Part shown: positions 44,654 to 54,892 of the stretch, in pieces | How positions within the stretch are numbered: the stretch's first letter is position 1 | Layout: each line of letters begins with the position of its first letter | Origin: Argyresthia goedartella | Taxonomy: Eukaryota > Arthropoda > Insecta > Lepidoptera > Argyresthiidae | DNA length: 64,000 nt | Reading direction: 5' to 3' | Assembly (NCBI GenBank): GCA_949825045.1 | Contig: OX463814.1 | Coordinates: forward strand, 29,902,383 to 29,966,382 | Notes under the pieces: generated by a model | The model's database searches: none | What the model was told of the DNA's origin: nothing | The model's input: only the letters and a program-made list of their open reading frames with translations | Position numbers and translations under genes: made by a program

Positions 44654-45900
44654 TTAGGGCATTCAGGTTTCTTTACACCTTTATTACCGCACCCAAAACA
44701 GACGATGACGTCACGACTAACCTTACACTGACGAAGATCGTGAGTGTTAGAGCGGCATCTTAGACAAAAGTTATTTGACTTTACAGTTGTTGCAGGAGCG
44801 ATCGCAGAGACATGGTTGTCAGATTTCGTCTTACATGGCTTGTAAGCAAATTCGGGTGCTAGTGTGTGTGTGGTAATCGTTGGTGGCTCGCGAAAGTGTG
44901 ACATACGGGTTTGTATATTTTCGTAATTTTTGCACAACGTTCTCAATACCCCAATATCCACAATCTGAGTTGCCGAGGCCAACGTACTCGCATAACATGG
45001 CCGGATATTGTGCAATAGTATCTCTAATTTGTCCTCTTCGGATAATTGTTTCGATAAGCGCGAAAACATTCCTGCCATTATGGAAAGATAAATGGTTATC
45101 GTTTCTGATTCGCCCTGAGTGCGAGCCCTAATTTCAGAAAGTAGACGATAATCATAGTCAGTTTGGCTGAAATCCTCTAACAACAGAGATTTGAGATCCG
45201 ACCAGTTGTTAACGCTATCTCTTATACTTCGGAACCAGTGCAATGCTTGATCGGTGAAAATTTCCGTTGCATAGGACAGAAGTTTGGAGTCCGAAATATT
45301 TCTGGCCTGACACAGTTCCGAAACCCTTTCGATAAAAGCCCGAACACATGATTTCCCGTCGTACTTCAATTTACTAAGTTCGGAAGTATTGCTACGCTCG
45401 CAAGTTACAGAAATCACGCTCGCGCCACTAACAGATGGCGTTGATTCCCTACACGCAGTATTAGACGAGGAAGATATTGAAAGGGGATCCTTTGCTTGTG
45501 ATAAGAGAGCTAGGATCTTCGAATAATATTTTCGGTAAATCTCCGACAGTTGATCATGGCCCGTTTCGAACTTTTCATCCGTAGGTACCCGACTTAATCT
45601 GTGATAGACATGGTGCATCAGATTTTGTGTCCTAAGAAGAGAGGATCTATCTGGTGCAGGTCCGTCAAGAGTAGATTGCACTTTGTCCAAGATTTTGACG
45701 ACTGCAAGTAAGTCGTCCTTAGGTTCAAGGTGAGATAACAGAACGTCCTCTGACGGGTATTCTGTCACAAGTTTAGTTATTTGTTTACGTAAAATTTCTA
45801 CGGTAGTGCCTGGGTTTTCACCTCTGATGGCAACTTCGTACTCCAGTTCTGCTTTGTTTAGAGAGAGAAACTTAATTTGAAAAGACATGATGCAGCTCAA
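44626..45900 (-). CDS. Gypsy gag (424 aa)
   Basis: The structural protein that forms the retrotransposon particle. The central part (about 170-330) is the capsid-like gag region, with 'WFRSIRDSVNNWSDLKSLLL' and 'QGESETITIYLSIMAGMF'. The C-terminus has a zinc knuckle 'CLRCRSNTHDLRQC' and a second Cys-rich motif 'CFGCGNKGVKKPEC' lacking the usual histidine. The frame is intact. It is preceded by a ~500-bp leader from the 5' LTR. Confidence 0.88.
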   Translation of the reverse strand: MSCIMSFQIKFLSLNKAELEYEVAIRGENPGTTVEILRKQITKLVTEYPSEDVLLSHLEPKDDLLAVVKILDKVQSTLDGPAPDRSSLLRTQNLMHHVYHRLSRVPTDEKFETGHDQLSEIYRKYYSKILALLSQAKDPLSISSSSNTACRESTPSVSGASVISVTCERSNTSELSKLKYDGKSCVRAFIERVSELCQARNISDSKLLSYATEIFTDQALHWFRSIRDSVNNWSDLKSLLLEDFSQTDYDYRLLSEIRARTQGESETITIYLSIMAGMFSRLSKQLSEEDKLEILLHNIRPCYASTLASATQIVDIGVLRTLCKNYENIQTRMSHFREPPTITTHTLAPEFAYKPCKTKSDNHVSAIAPATTVKSNNFCLRCRSNTHDLRQCKVSRDVIVCFGCGNKGVKKPECPKCTPTVQKN

Positions 45901-46386
45901 ATAATAAATACCAAAGAGATGAGTAGTGAAAGTGTACTGATTCCTTTAGTCGCCTCTTACAACATGCACAGGAGGAAATGCAACTGCCGTATTTTTTTTT
46001 GATTTCCCGGGACAGCACAGGAAGAGAAATCAAGGAATTGAAAATGACGCTACTAATTAGTCTCCGTTCTGTTACAAAATGATTTATGTACGTTAGGTTT
46101 TGACGGTATGAATGAAGTGAATGACGATGTAGAAAAAAATATATATGTTAAAACTGCAAATAAAAATATTGCAACTAGTGGGTAGGTGGTTAATTTTTTT
46201 ATAAGAGAACGAGAAATTAAAACCAACGTAGGAATTTGAAAAAAACACTACAATTTAAAAGTTTGAATAATAACCACGTACACAGAAGTTGCTAAGCAAA
46301 ACCAAAATTACAACACAGGTAAACGTTTACAAAAACACGCACACACAAACAACTAACTACTTACAGCGTAAGCAAGGCCAGACTAA

Positions 46387-46403
46387 CCACGTTATGGGCG
46401 CCA
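46387..46403 (-). promoter_or_regulatory. Gypsy primer binding site
   Basis: One base after the 5' LTR the minus strand reads 'tggcgcccataacgtgg'. The 'tggcgccc' start is the usual complement of a tRNA 3' end, of the lysine tRNA type known for many retroelements. Confidence 0.75.
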
Positions 46404-46404
46404 C

Positions 46405-47806
46405 TGTGACGTCCCTACTTGGAGAGGAATAAAAAGATTCCAAATAGGTAGCCAACAAGAAATTTTATTTAACGTGGGTTCTCCAAATGTAGTCTGACCC
46501 TGGTTACGCAGCAACGAATCTTCCCTGCGGGTTTTGCCGTAGTCGGAGTGCCGCTGACGTCGGAGAAGTAACGGTCCGAATGCAGCCGGAGCAGGGAAGC
46601 AGGTTAGCCCGAAGCGGTGTCAGGAACCGGGAAACCGTAGGGTAGCGAGGAAAAGCGGTGATCCCGAAGAGGTGCCAGGGACCGGGAAACCGTAGGGTAG
46701 CGAGGAAAAGCGGTGATCCCGAAGAGGTGCCAGGAACCCCGAACTGGAATTCGAAACCGTTCCTCCTTTAACATCTGTTACTGCACTCCGTCCGAATGCT
46801 CCACCCGCCAAGAAAAGAATAGTGTTGTCGTGGTGGTAACAATCAGAACGGAGTTACATATACAAAGGAAAATACAGTGCTAGGAATAAAAACAAGCAAG
46901 CATTCATATTTGTTATCGGCAGACCCCACTTGGGACATCTTACAAATAATCGGACATTCTACAAAATGTCCAAATGTGCAATCTGCCGGTAACATTAATT
47001 ATTTCTATATATGAAAAAAGGATATTTATTTGTTTATCGGCAGACCTCACTTGGGACATTATGCAAACAATCCGGACATTTTATGAAATGCCCAAATATG
47101 AAATCTGCCGGTAACAATCAACAATTTACACACAAAAAGGTAGCTAGTATAATTTAGTAAGCTGAACATATTTTCCAGACATTCTATAAGAAGCCAAGAC
47201 ACACTAACGCGTGTCTAAAAGCGGGTAGCAATTTGCGTTACAATGCGATGTGAATATCGCGAAATAATAATTAGCGAGTCTAAAAGGAATAAAACGCAAC
47301 AAGCAATAAATGAAATGAGATGATTCTGGACACAAATGAGTAAGCCCGAAAGTACCTAACGGTAAGATGATTTTAAAACAGTATCTTTCACCACTCACCT
47401 CAATCGGGGTTAATATGAAGCACAGACAAAACTAAAACGTAACTACTAGTAGTACGTTATGATTAAACGTAAGTAATTACTGTTTAGAGTCGTTCGTCGG
47501 CGTACGGTAAAAAGGGACCGTTACAGAGCGCCAGTAGGACGGACGTGCGTATAGTGCTGAGTGAGTTTTCGGAATGACGCCGGCGCCGCAAAGTCAAGTT
47601 GCGGTCACGGCTAGTTAGTTTAAAACGGGCCAATCATAGCAGAGCGAGTGAGTTGTCAACAGTGGAATGTTGCTAGTACAGCGCGTGAAAATTAATACTG
47701 TGATTACTAGCCTCATTTGGTAGTTTTATTAAGAGAATTACTACTTAAATTTAAAATAAGACCAGTTAATGATAGAGTGAAGACAACGGTAACTTACAAC
47801 GTTACA
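46405..47806 (-). repeat. Gypsy 5' LTR
   Basis: Near-identical to 39983-41383 over its whole length, with the same internal duplications. Visible differences are single-base indels such as at 'gtgtctaaaagcggg'. It presumably carries the promoter. Confidence 0.93.
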
Positions 47807-47895
47807 GTTGTCAAAAACTGCTAGGTTGGCAGCAACGTCAAATTCAAAATGGCCGTTCAGAAACCATCGATCGAATATCGATTTGGAATCGAACA
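47807..47895 (-). repeat. BEL 3' LTR, proximal part
   Basis: Starts at the duplicated gttg and matches 52104-52192 ('aactgctaggttggcagc' through 'ggaatcgaaca'). Confidence 0.9.
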
Positions 47896-47927
47896 ATCAC
47901 CCGCCCGGACAGGCACCCACCTGTCCC

Positions 47928-49337
47928 CTAATCTACGGGCAGCCGAGACAACGTTGCTACCGCTCGTTTTAGAACCGAGCCTCCTACTAGAACCTCTGCA
48001 GACCGGGGGGTCCCGTCCTTGCCAGGGAACAAGTTAACAATGCGCCCCCTGCGCCAAAGTAGTGGCGGTAGGTTAGCATCCTTAACCAGAACGAGGTCAC
48101 CAACACTAGGGGGGCTGGTTTTGTCAGTCCACTTAAGGCGCTGTTGTAAGATATGCAGATACTCGAGCGACCAACGCTTCCAGAAATTCTGAGTAAACTG
48201 CTGCAACATCTGATACCTTGACAACCGATACAATTTCACTCCCTCGAAGGGGTGCTCGGGCAACGCGTTAAGTGGCTGTCCTATCAAGAAATGGCCTGGG
48301 GTCAGAGCCTCCAGGTCATTTGGATCCGAGCTGAGCGGACACAACGGTCGCGAATTGAGAACGGCCTCGATCTTACAAAACAATGTCGCGAGCTCCTCAA
48401 AAGTCAGCGCGGTCTGACCTACTATACGCCCCAAGTGCGTCTTAGCTGACTTAACTACGGCCTCAAAAATCCCACCCCAGTGAGGGCAAATCGGTGGGCT
48501 GAAGGTCCACTGTATACCCCGACGGGAGAGGGCCGTTCCAATATCCACTTTATTTACATTCAAAAAGTTGACTATCTCTCGTAAGTATCGTTCCGCACCG
48601 ATGTAGTTAGTGCCGTTATCAGAGCGGATCAAAGTTGGAAGTCCCCTTCGAGAAACAAACCTATCCAAACAAGCAATGAAAGCCTCTGTCGAGAGATCAG
48701 CAACGAGCTCGAGATGTACCGCCTTGGTGGATAAACAAACAAACACACATAGGTACGCCTTGTATTGCCTAGCGGTACGCAATCGTGAACTCTTCACCAT
48801 AAACGGTCCTGCAAAATCCGTACCAACACCTGAAAACGGTCTGACCTCATTCACACGATCAGGGGGCAAGTCCCCCATGAGAGGTTGCATCGTGGCAGCC
48901 TTAAGTCGATAACAAGGCATGCACCGAAACACGATGTTCCGTATGACACGGCGGGCAGATAAGATCCAAAACTCCCGCTGGAGCGTGGCCAACAACGCGT
49001 TACAGCCGGCATGCGCGTTTTTAATATGACGATCAGTCACCAGCAATTCAACTAACTGTCCCCCCTTGGGGAGCAGAAGTGGGTGACGAGCCGAATACGA
49101 CAGATTCGCATTGCGCAATCTTCCTCCTACCCGAAGTAACCCGGTTTTATTATACCTATTTACCTTGAGGCCCAACCATTTTGCTAAATCATTCGATACA
49201 ATGCAGCCCTGAGCTCCAGAATCTAATAGGGCGCGAACGTATGTTGGGTTGCCCGCCAAATCCCAAACAAGCACAGAGGCGATCGGTAACACCACCGTCT
49301 CCGGTTGGGGGGCAACCAATGGTTGGGCCGCAAATTC
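47928..49337 (-). CDS. BEL/Pao pol derivative: protease joined to integrase, no RT
   Basis: The frame follows gag in the same reading frame after a single TAG. It begins with the aspartic protease ('VRALLDSGAQGCIVS'; counting from Leu at 49319, DSG is at 33-35). About 25 residues later it switches without a frame change to the integrase zinc-binding region ('LLRVGGRLRNANLSY', Cys pair at 133/136). It then continues through the integrase core ('GTDFAGP' D168, 'RSDNGTNY' D234, 'WGGIFEAVVKSAK' E286) to a complete C-terminal domain ('PSVGDLVLVKD'). Normal BEL pol has roughly 700-800 residues of RT and RNase H between these parts. The integrase itself looks intact. Confidence 0.88.
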   Translation of the reverse strand, partial: EFAAQPLVAPQPETVVLPIASVLVWDLAGNPTYVRALLDSGAQGCIVSNDLAKWLGLKVNRYNKTGLLRVGGRLRNANLSYSARHPLLLPKGGQLVELLVTDRHIKNAHAGCNALLATLQREFWILSARRVIRNIVFRCMPCYRLKAATMQPLMGDLPPDRVNEVRPFSGVGTDFAGPFMVKSSRLRTARQYKAYLCVFVCLSTKAVHLELVADLSTEAFIACLDRFVSRRGLPTLIRSDNGTNYIGAERYLREIVNFLNVNKVDIGTALSRRGIQWTFSPPICPHWGGIFEAVVKSAKTHLGRIVGQTALTFEELATLFCKIEAVLNSRPLCPLSSDPNDLEALTPGHFLIGQPLNALPEHPFEGVKLYRLSRYQMLQQFTQNFWKRWSLEYLHILQQRLKWTDKTSPPSVGDLVLVKDANLPPLLWRRGRIVNLFPGKDGTPRSAEVLVGGSVLKRAVATLSRLPVD

Positions 49338-51143
49338 CTAGCGAGGACCCCCGGGGCCCCACTGTGCCTGTAACCGATCAGGTATGCAGCTATACGCCAG
49401 AGGGTCCCATTGTACAAATGGCCCACGCGCCGGTTCCATTCCCAACCTACGATTCCCCGTAAAGGGGGGTGGGCGTGAATTCAACCGTGGCCGCTCCATG
49501 AGCGGGGGGGACATCACATGTGACCGACGAGGACGAGGCGACGAGCGGGGCGACAACTGAGGCGGCGTCCGAACCGCACCCGCATAGCTCGAAGGTGTCC
49601 CATGCCACCCGCCCGTTACGGCCTGCTCAACACACCCAATGTCCCGCTGGGTCGGATGCTGAGTCGCAACCGAAAACTCAGGGCCCCCCATGTAATGGTC
49701 CTGAGTGCGGCCCTGCACCCTGGTACTGCCCTGTGCACGTGGGGACGTTGGCCCCTGAGTTGCGCTCCGAGTCGCAAACGAATTCTCAGGGCCCCATGCC
49801 GTGTCACCCTGGGTACGGCCCTGTGGACGTGGGGACGTTGGCCCCTGAGTTGCGCTCCGAGTCGCAAACGAATTCTCAGGGCCCCATGCCGTGTCACCCT
49901 GGATACGGCCCTGTGGAGGCTGTTGGCCGGACCGGTTCATGCACAACAGATTGTTGTGGGCCCCACCACAATATCCGCACATTTTTGTGCGCGTGCAGTC
50001 CCTAGCCATGTGTGGCCCGAGGCACAGGAAACACCAGCTCCGCTGCTTGGCCATCCGGCGCCGTCCCTGAACCCTAAGTTCCCCGAACTTATTGCAATTG
50101 GCCACAGCATGGCCAATCTGCCTACAACATGGGCAGGTCTCACCATGTGGGGTCAATTCACTCACAGTCCCATACGACTGCCGGTTGGTGCGGTCCTTCC
50201 TCGTCGGAGGGCCCCTACTCACAGCGCTCCCGGCAGCTCTCTGTGGCTCCGAAGGATGGGTGACCGTCAACCCCAAATTCTCTGCCCGTCGAGCCTCCTC
50301 TTCCAAGAATCCGACCAAGTCGGAGAAGGCGGGCAGGTCCTCGGCCGACCTCCCGTGAGACTGTTCGAAACGAGTCTGCACGTCAGCGGGTAGGCGGGAA
50401 AGTACAATGTACAACAGTAGGTACGACCATTCACCAACCGGAAGTCCAAGATTCTCTAGAGCCTTGGTGACGGACAACAATGGGTTCAAAACCTCCGTCT
50501 GTATGGCCCCGACCTTGTTCACAACCGGGATACTAAACAAACGGTTCAGTTGGGCATCGGCCAACCTCCGTTTGTTATGGTAACGTCTGACCAACAATTG
50601 CCTGGCCGTGTCATAGTTACCCTCCGTAACTGTCAAATGAGCGACCAGCTCCCTAGGCTCACCCCTCAATGCTGCCACCAGCTGAGCCATCTTGACAGAC
50701 TTGGTAATGTCCGATCGCATGTGCACCAAACTGTCGAACAGATTGATGAAGCTCATCCATTCACCGGACACTCCGTCAAAAGTAGGCATAGTTATGGCAG
50801 GTAACCTGGACCCCGAACCCTGAAGCGGCAGAGGTGCTTCAATGTCACCACCATGGCTGGACTCGCGCTGTCTACGTATGTCCGCAGCCTTCTGCGTGAT
50901 AGCAGCTGCCATCTCCATACATTGGTCGACATCCCCTAGCAACGGTGACAGCCTGTCAGGTGCGCAACCATCAACTGATTCCGCCTGCGCGGACAATTCG
51001 AGCACCCTATTGTAACGTTCCTTAACGTCCATAGACCGCTCCAATACCACATCATGCCTATCTAAACGGTCTATCAGACCGTGTGCGGAGGAAAACCATC
51101 TGATTTCCTTAGAAACACCCGTCTGGATTTCAGATAACGACAT
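49338..51143 (-). CDS. BEL/Pao gag (601 aa)
   Basis: The N-terminal half is the Pao-type gag (DUF1759-like, about 110-290: 'LPAITMPTFDGVSGEWMSF', 'LVAALRGEPRELV'). Three Cys/His knuckles follow at 337-350, 371-383 and 389-401. Residues 410-439 are repeated at 440-469 (a 90-bp tandem duplication in DNA, about 49738-49917), and a Pro/Arg/Ser-rich tail ends at TAG 49338-49340. Pol continues in the same frame after the TAG. BEL elements usually have one gag-pol ORF, so the stop is either a readthrough signal or a mutation. Plus-strand open frames here are antisense. Confidence 0.9.
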   Translation of the reverse strand: MSLSEIQTGVSKEIRWFSSAHGLIDRLDRHDVVLERSMDVKERYNRVLELSAQAESVDGCAPDRLSPLLGDVDQCMEMAAAITQKAADIRRQRESSHGGDIEAPLPLQGSGSRLPAITMPTFDGVSGEWMSFINLFDSLVHMRSDITKSVKMAQLVAALRGEPRELVAHLTVTEGNYDTARQLLVRRYHNKRRLADAQLNRLFSIPVVNKVGAIQTEVLNPLLSVTKALENLGLPVGEWSYLLLYIVLSRLPADVQTRFEQSHGRSAEDLPAFSDLVGFLEEEARRAENLGLTVTHPSEPQRAAGSAVSRGPPTRKDRTNRQSYGTVSELTPHGETCPCCRQIGHAVANCNKFGELRVQGRRRMAKQRSWCFLCLGPHMARDCTRTKMCGYCGGAHNNLLCMNRSGQQPPQGRIQGDTAWGPENSFATRSATQGPTSPRPQGRTQGDTAWGPENSFATRSATQGPTSPRAQGSTRVQGRTQDHYMGGPEFSVATQHPTQRDIGCVEQAVTGGWHGTPSSYAGAVRTPPQLSPRSSPRPRRSHVMSPPLMERPRLNSRPPPFTGNRRLGMEPARGPFVQWDPLAYSCIPDRLQAQWGPGGPR

Positions 51144-51628
51144 GATCGGAACGATACTTACTCACAATTTGCAGTAACTCAATTTTATTGGACCCTCCAG
51201 TCTACAACCCAAACGAGGGAACCCTAAACCACAACTTAAACAATGTTGTTTTCCTTAAACAATAGGAACCGAGTTTTATATCTATATAAATTCTGTAAAT
51301 ACAATTTAGTTTCCCTTTATCATTATAACACACACAGATAGTCAATATTAGTTCAAGTTATAAATTGCTATAAACTGAAAACAATGTAATAGCCTGCTAT
51401 CAATAGATGTAACTACCTATGTTAACTAACTGGTTGACTAACTGGTAATTCAATGCAAATTTCAATTCAATATCTGTCTGTCTACTACCAGCAATAGACT
51501 TATAGCTTACAATACTACCAATCTATGTGGATATAGGAACAACCAAGTACCTAACCGCCTATACCTACAGATTGATAGTCCCAAATCGTGCCTTCCTGGA
51601 GCCCTTGACGGCTGCAAATCTCAGGAAG

Positions 51629-51645
51629 CCACGCTCTAGCTACCA
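51629..51645 (-). promoter_or_regulatory. BEL primer binding site
   Basis: Three bases inside the 5' LTR the minus strand reads 'tggtagctagagcgtgg'. The 'TGG' start and the position fit a tRNA primer site; I do not name the tRNA. Confidence 0.6.
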
Positions 51646-51648
51646 AAA

Positions 51649-52192
51649 TGTTCAGGCTTCTCAGCACCTAATGACCTCGTAGGGGCCCATCAGCTACGAG
51701 GTAGCGTAACGATCAGTTGCCAAGAAGTGTGAACGTCGGCGATTCACCGAGCTGAAGTAATTGGGGTCGATCTAACCTGGTCTGTGCTTCGGTCCCGTCA
51801 ACCTCCTGTCTCTCTGCAAGGCCCGGGTGCACCCTAGGCTCTTCTTGGTAGACAGGTTCTTCAGCCAACCTCCTATGACTGGCGGGCCAGCTTCAATGAG
51901 CACAGTGTTCCAAGACAGGTTATGTTACGTGGTAAAAACCAATCGGCCACGAAAATGCGAACTTTATCTGGTTCGGGGAACCACAACACACTCAGCTATA
52001 TAGACAATTCTGAGGGAAACCCGAATACATTCCAGATGGACTGCGATTTAATTTCAATACCCTAACCAAAACGCGTTTACTTGCGAGGGCTTTCGTTTTT
52101 TTAGTTGTCAAAAACTGCTAGGTTGGCAGCAACGTCAAATTCAAAATGGCCGTTCAGAAACCATCGATCGAATATCGATTTGGAATCGAACA
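51649..52192 (-). repeat. BEL 5' LTR (intact)
   Basis: Complete 544-bp LTR, starting 'tgttcaggcttctcagc' and ending 'ggaatcgaaca' on the plus strand, followed by the gttat duplication. It shows what the other LTR looked like before the Gypsy insertion. Confidence 0.93.
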
Positions 52193-52561
52193 GTTATCAT
52201 TATAATTATAGCTGCGTTCATACTCGTAGTTTTTTTCGCTTCGTGATGCATTCGCGACAGTCCTCTTATCGACTCATTTGTCATATTGAGCTATAACAAA
52301 GTCTGTGACTATAAACTACACTTGAGAGCAATAAAATCGACGACCACGTCTAGAGCTAGCGTCTAGCTTAGAGCGCTTTTAAATACTTGATATTCCTTTT
52401 TTCGTTTGATTGTTTGGTACCACTGGAAAGCTTGATCTCTTACCTATCTAATGGTATCATACAAGCATATTGGTGTGCATGTACAGAGTTTCTTAGAAGA
52501 GTATACGTCATACCATATTTTGCATCGCTTGCGAGGCACCGGGTACGGGGTTCAGAGCAGG

Positions 52562-52602
52562 TATAAAAAGGGTTTATTTTCCCAAATTAGCCACAACAGT
52601 TA
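52562..52602 (+). promoter_or_regulatory. Possible RNA polymerase II core promoter
   Basis: 'tataaaa' at 52562-52568 lies about 33 bp upstream of 'acaacagttac', which resembles an arthropod initiator (TCAGT-like). It lies between the BEL flank and the coding part of element J. It may belong to J's leader or to disrupted host DNA. Confidence 0.3.
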
Positions 52603-52802
52603 CAGAAACAGTTTGGAGTGTTTCGACCGTCGCGCACACGGACCTACTGATCACCGATCCACCGCAGTTCGCACGCCGTTTCGTGGAAAGCGGACGTGCG
52701 CATCACGCGCCCGTGTGTGAGTGAGCTGCACGGAGAAAATCATCTACTAGGAACGGACGCCGGCTCCGCCTAATGGTACCCTTTCGTCCATAGCCCGCTG
52801 CT

Positions 52803-54000
52803 ATGGACGAGCTTAAAAGCCGTTCTAAGGGATACAGTGAAAGTGACAGTGCAAGTGACCGCCATGTCGATGTGACAGGCAGCCCGCCACTGGGGTTACC
52901 CCGCGCCGTAGTCACCTTTCCACATCGGCATCCTTGGACCGCCTGCTCCCCGTCTCAACTTCGAAGGAATATGGGTCTCCTTTGGTGCGTCGTCCGGTTT
53001 CGCCGAGAGCAGAGCTTGAGTTGTACGGATTATATCTAATCCGGGCCGCTCAAGCCAAACTGTTTCCGCCGGGACTGTTACGGGCCATGGAGGCCTACAT
53101 GGCCGATAGCCGCGCGGCCCTGGAGGGTACGCCTGTGGCTTGCATCGGCGACGAAATCCTTGACGCAAGACTGCTGGAGTAGGCGCGTGAGCAGCCGCTT
53201 ATCCTGCCGCCCCCGCCCCGTGCGACGAGTTGCTGCGGGGTAGTGGAAAGCGGGCCTTGTCCGCTGACTCGCCGTCCCCACCGCCCCGCCCGCCTGCACC
53301 CAGGAAGACCGGATTGGACATGCCGAGGCTCTCGCCCCTGTTGGGCGAGCCCCAGGCATCCGGGTCCGGCGCCCCCGACCCTGGACCGGCGGCCGCGAGT
53401 GAAAGTGTCAGTGAGAGCGCTCTAACACAGGAAATGTACGTGTGTTCAAGCTATTAAGTGCTCTCAAGTGTCGTTTGCCGCGGCGGCCACGACCGCAATT
53501 CCGGTGACTGGGGCACCGCGCCCCCCAAACCAGTGAGGCACCCGGTGCCGACTATCGCGCGCCCGCCTGCCCCGACGGCGATCGCGACAGTGTCCGCCTG
53601 CCCTACGCGTTCCACCACCGCGTTCGCGAAAATGCCCGCCTGCCCTACGCGCCCCACCGCCTTGCTCGCGAACCCGCCCGGCGCCACCGCGACCGTGAGA
53701 GTGCCCGCCCACCCTACGCGCCCCGCCGCTGCGCCCGCAAACCCACCCACTGCCGTGACCGCCAACGCCACCCCGTCGGGAGGCGACCACTTCAAGGCGA
53801 TAGCCAGCAAGCTCGGCCGGGCTCCCAGTGCGCGCGCCTACCAAAAGGGTGTGCGCTTCACCCCCTCGGCTGACGACGAGTCTGGCTTGTACAGCGATAT
53901 CTGTGCAAGCTGGAGAAGAACCACGGATTTCGGTGGTTCTCTTACTCGCTGTCCCGATCTGCAGAAAGAAACGGCGCCCGCCTCGCATATGGCTTAGGTG
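52803..54000 (+). pseudogene. ORF1 of element J, broken
   Basis: The frame starts 'MDELKSRSKGYSESDS' at 52803 and shifts near 52900 to a frame with 'LELYGLYLIRAAQ' (to a TAG near 53180). After a Pro-rich stretch it continues with 'FKAIASKLGRAPSARAYQKG' (about 53790-53845). After another shift near 53905 comes 'LEKNHGFRWFSYSLS'. These last two pieces resemble the PRE_C2HC region of Jockey ORF1 proteins. No zinc knuckle is visible downstream. Confidence 0.55.
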
Positions 54001-54249
54001 AACTAAGGAGTCCCCAGGCAGAAGACGAAGCGGGGGGGGAAGAAGAAGAAGGCGACGGCTCCACCTGCCGCCGGCGCCGTGGCGGCTACTCTCGCCGCCA
54101 GCGAGACTGCTCTGCTGGCGCTGCCACTCCGGCTTCGGCGATAGGGCAGCAGGACTTGGGGCATCTCACAGCCCTGCTTGCCCTCCTCAGCGACCCCACT
54201 GCCCTGGGCAGACTCAGAGTCCTCCTGTCCGCACCTCCGAGCTACGGGG

Positions 54250-54640
54250 GCTGCTACAGTCGCCGCATCCGACACTCGTCGCCGGCGACCTCAACGCCAA
54301 GCACACCGTCTGGAACTCCACCAGGGTATGCCCAGCTGGACGCGCCATCTTTGCCAACTCCGTGAGCCACAACTACGATGTCATCGGTCCCACGCACGAG
54401 CCCACCCACTTCGATTCGCGAGCCGAGTGGGACACTATCGACTTCGTAGTCGTCAGAGGTCTCCGGACACCGCCGAGCCAGGAGGTTCTCCCTGAGCTCC
54501 CAACGGACCACAGGCCAGTACTTCTCGTCCTGGCGGACCTGCCCACTTGGGTGTCTCCGCCTACGACGACGCTACCTGTGGGGCGCCTTCACCGCCGCCC
54601 TCGACCAGTCTTCGACCACATGTCCAGTCAACCAGCCGGA
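54250..54640 (+). pseudogene. Endonuclease remnant of element J
   Basis: 'VAGDLNAKHTVWNS' (about 54280), 'WDTIDFVVVRG' and 'LPTDHRPVLL' (about 54495) are the C-terminal half of an AP-type LINE endonuclease, with catalytic GD-N, D and DH residues present. The N-terminal half is missing or scrambled. At least one frame shift separates the pieces. Confidence 0.65.
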
Positions 54641-54892
54641 AGACGTTGACCGCCTGGCATAGACCAGCCTGATCCAAGACGCGCTCGACCTGTCATCGCA
54701 CACTGTAGCTCGCGGGGGGAAGCCCGCTCCTCTCCCTGCTGAGCTAGGCACTCATCCGCGATAAGCGCGCACGCCAAGTCAAGTCCATGGGCGACGACGT
54801 CCCCTACGTGCATCGCCTAAGCCGGGATTTGTCGACTACTCCAACCCCCGTTCAACCAATCCTGGGCAGCGACGGCCTACCAAGATTTCGAG

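Larger units (their letters stand above)
39983..47806 (-). mobile_element. Ty3/Gypsy LTR retrotransposon (minus), complete
   Basis: Two LTRs of 1.4 kb flank gag, pol and a separate integrase part. The insertion point lies in the BEL LTR, and 'gttg' is duplicated (39979-39982 and 47807-47810) while the intact BEL LTR at 52100 has a single copy. The LTRs differ by only a few indels and substitutions by eye, so the insertion is young. No env-like ORF is present. Confidence 0.95.
39527..52192 (-). mobile_element. BEL/Pao LTR retrotransposon (minus), split by a Gypsy insertion
   Basis: The two LTRs (51649-52192 and 39527-39982 plus 47807-47895) start 'tgttcagg' and end 'atcgaaca'. The 5-bp duplication gttat lies at 39522-39526 and 52193-52197. 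Gag (51143-49338) and a shortened pol (49337-47928) lie between them on the minus strand. Without the Gypsy insert the element is about 4.8 kb, short for BEL/Pao, because RT and RNase H are deleted. Confidence 0.92.

Noticed and set aside
39983..47806. Envelope gene in the Gypsy element
   Set aside because: No frame with signal peptide, fusion or membrane features lies between integrase and the 3' LTR; only about 70 bp remain there.
49520..50393. Plus-strand frames opposite BEL gag
   Set aside because: They are antisense shadows in GC-rich coding sequence; the minus-strand frame has gag and zinc-knuckle motifs.
53454..53988. Minus-strand Gly/Ala-rich frames in element J
   Set aside because: Shadows of GC-rich sequence; no known domain, and plus-strand motifs explain the region.
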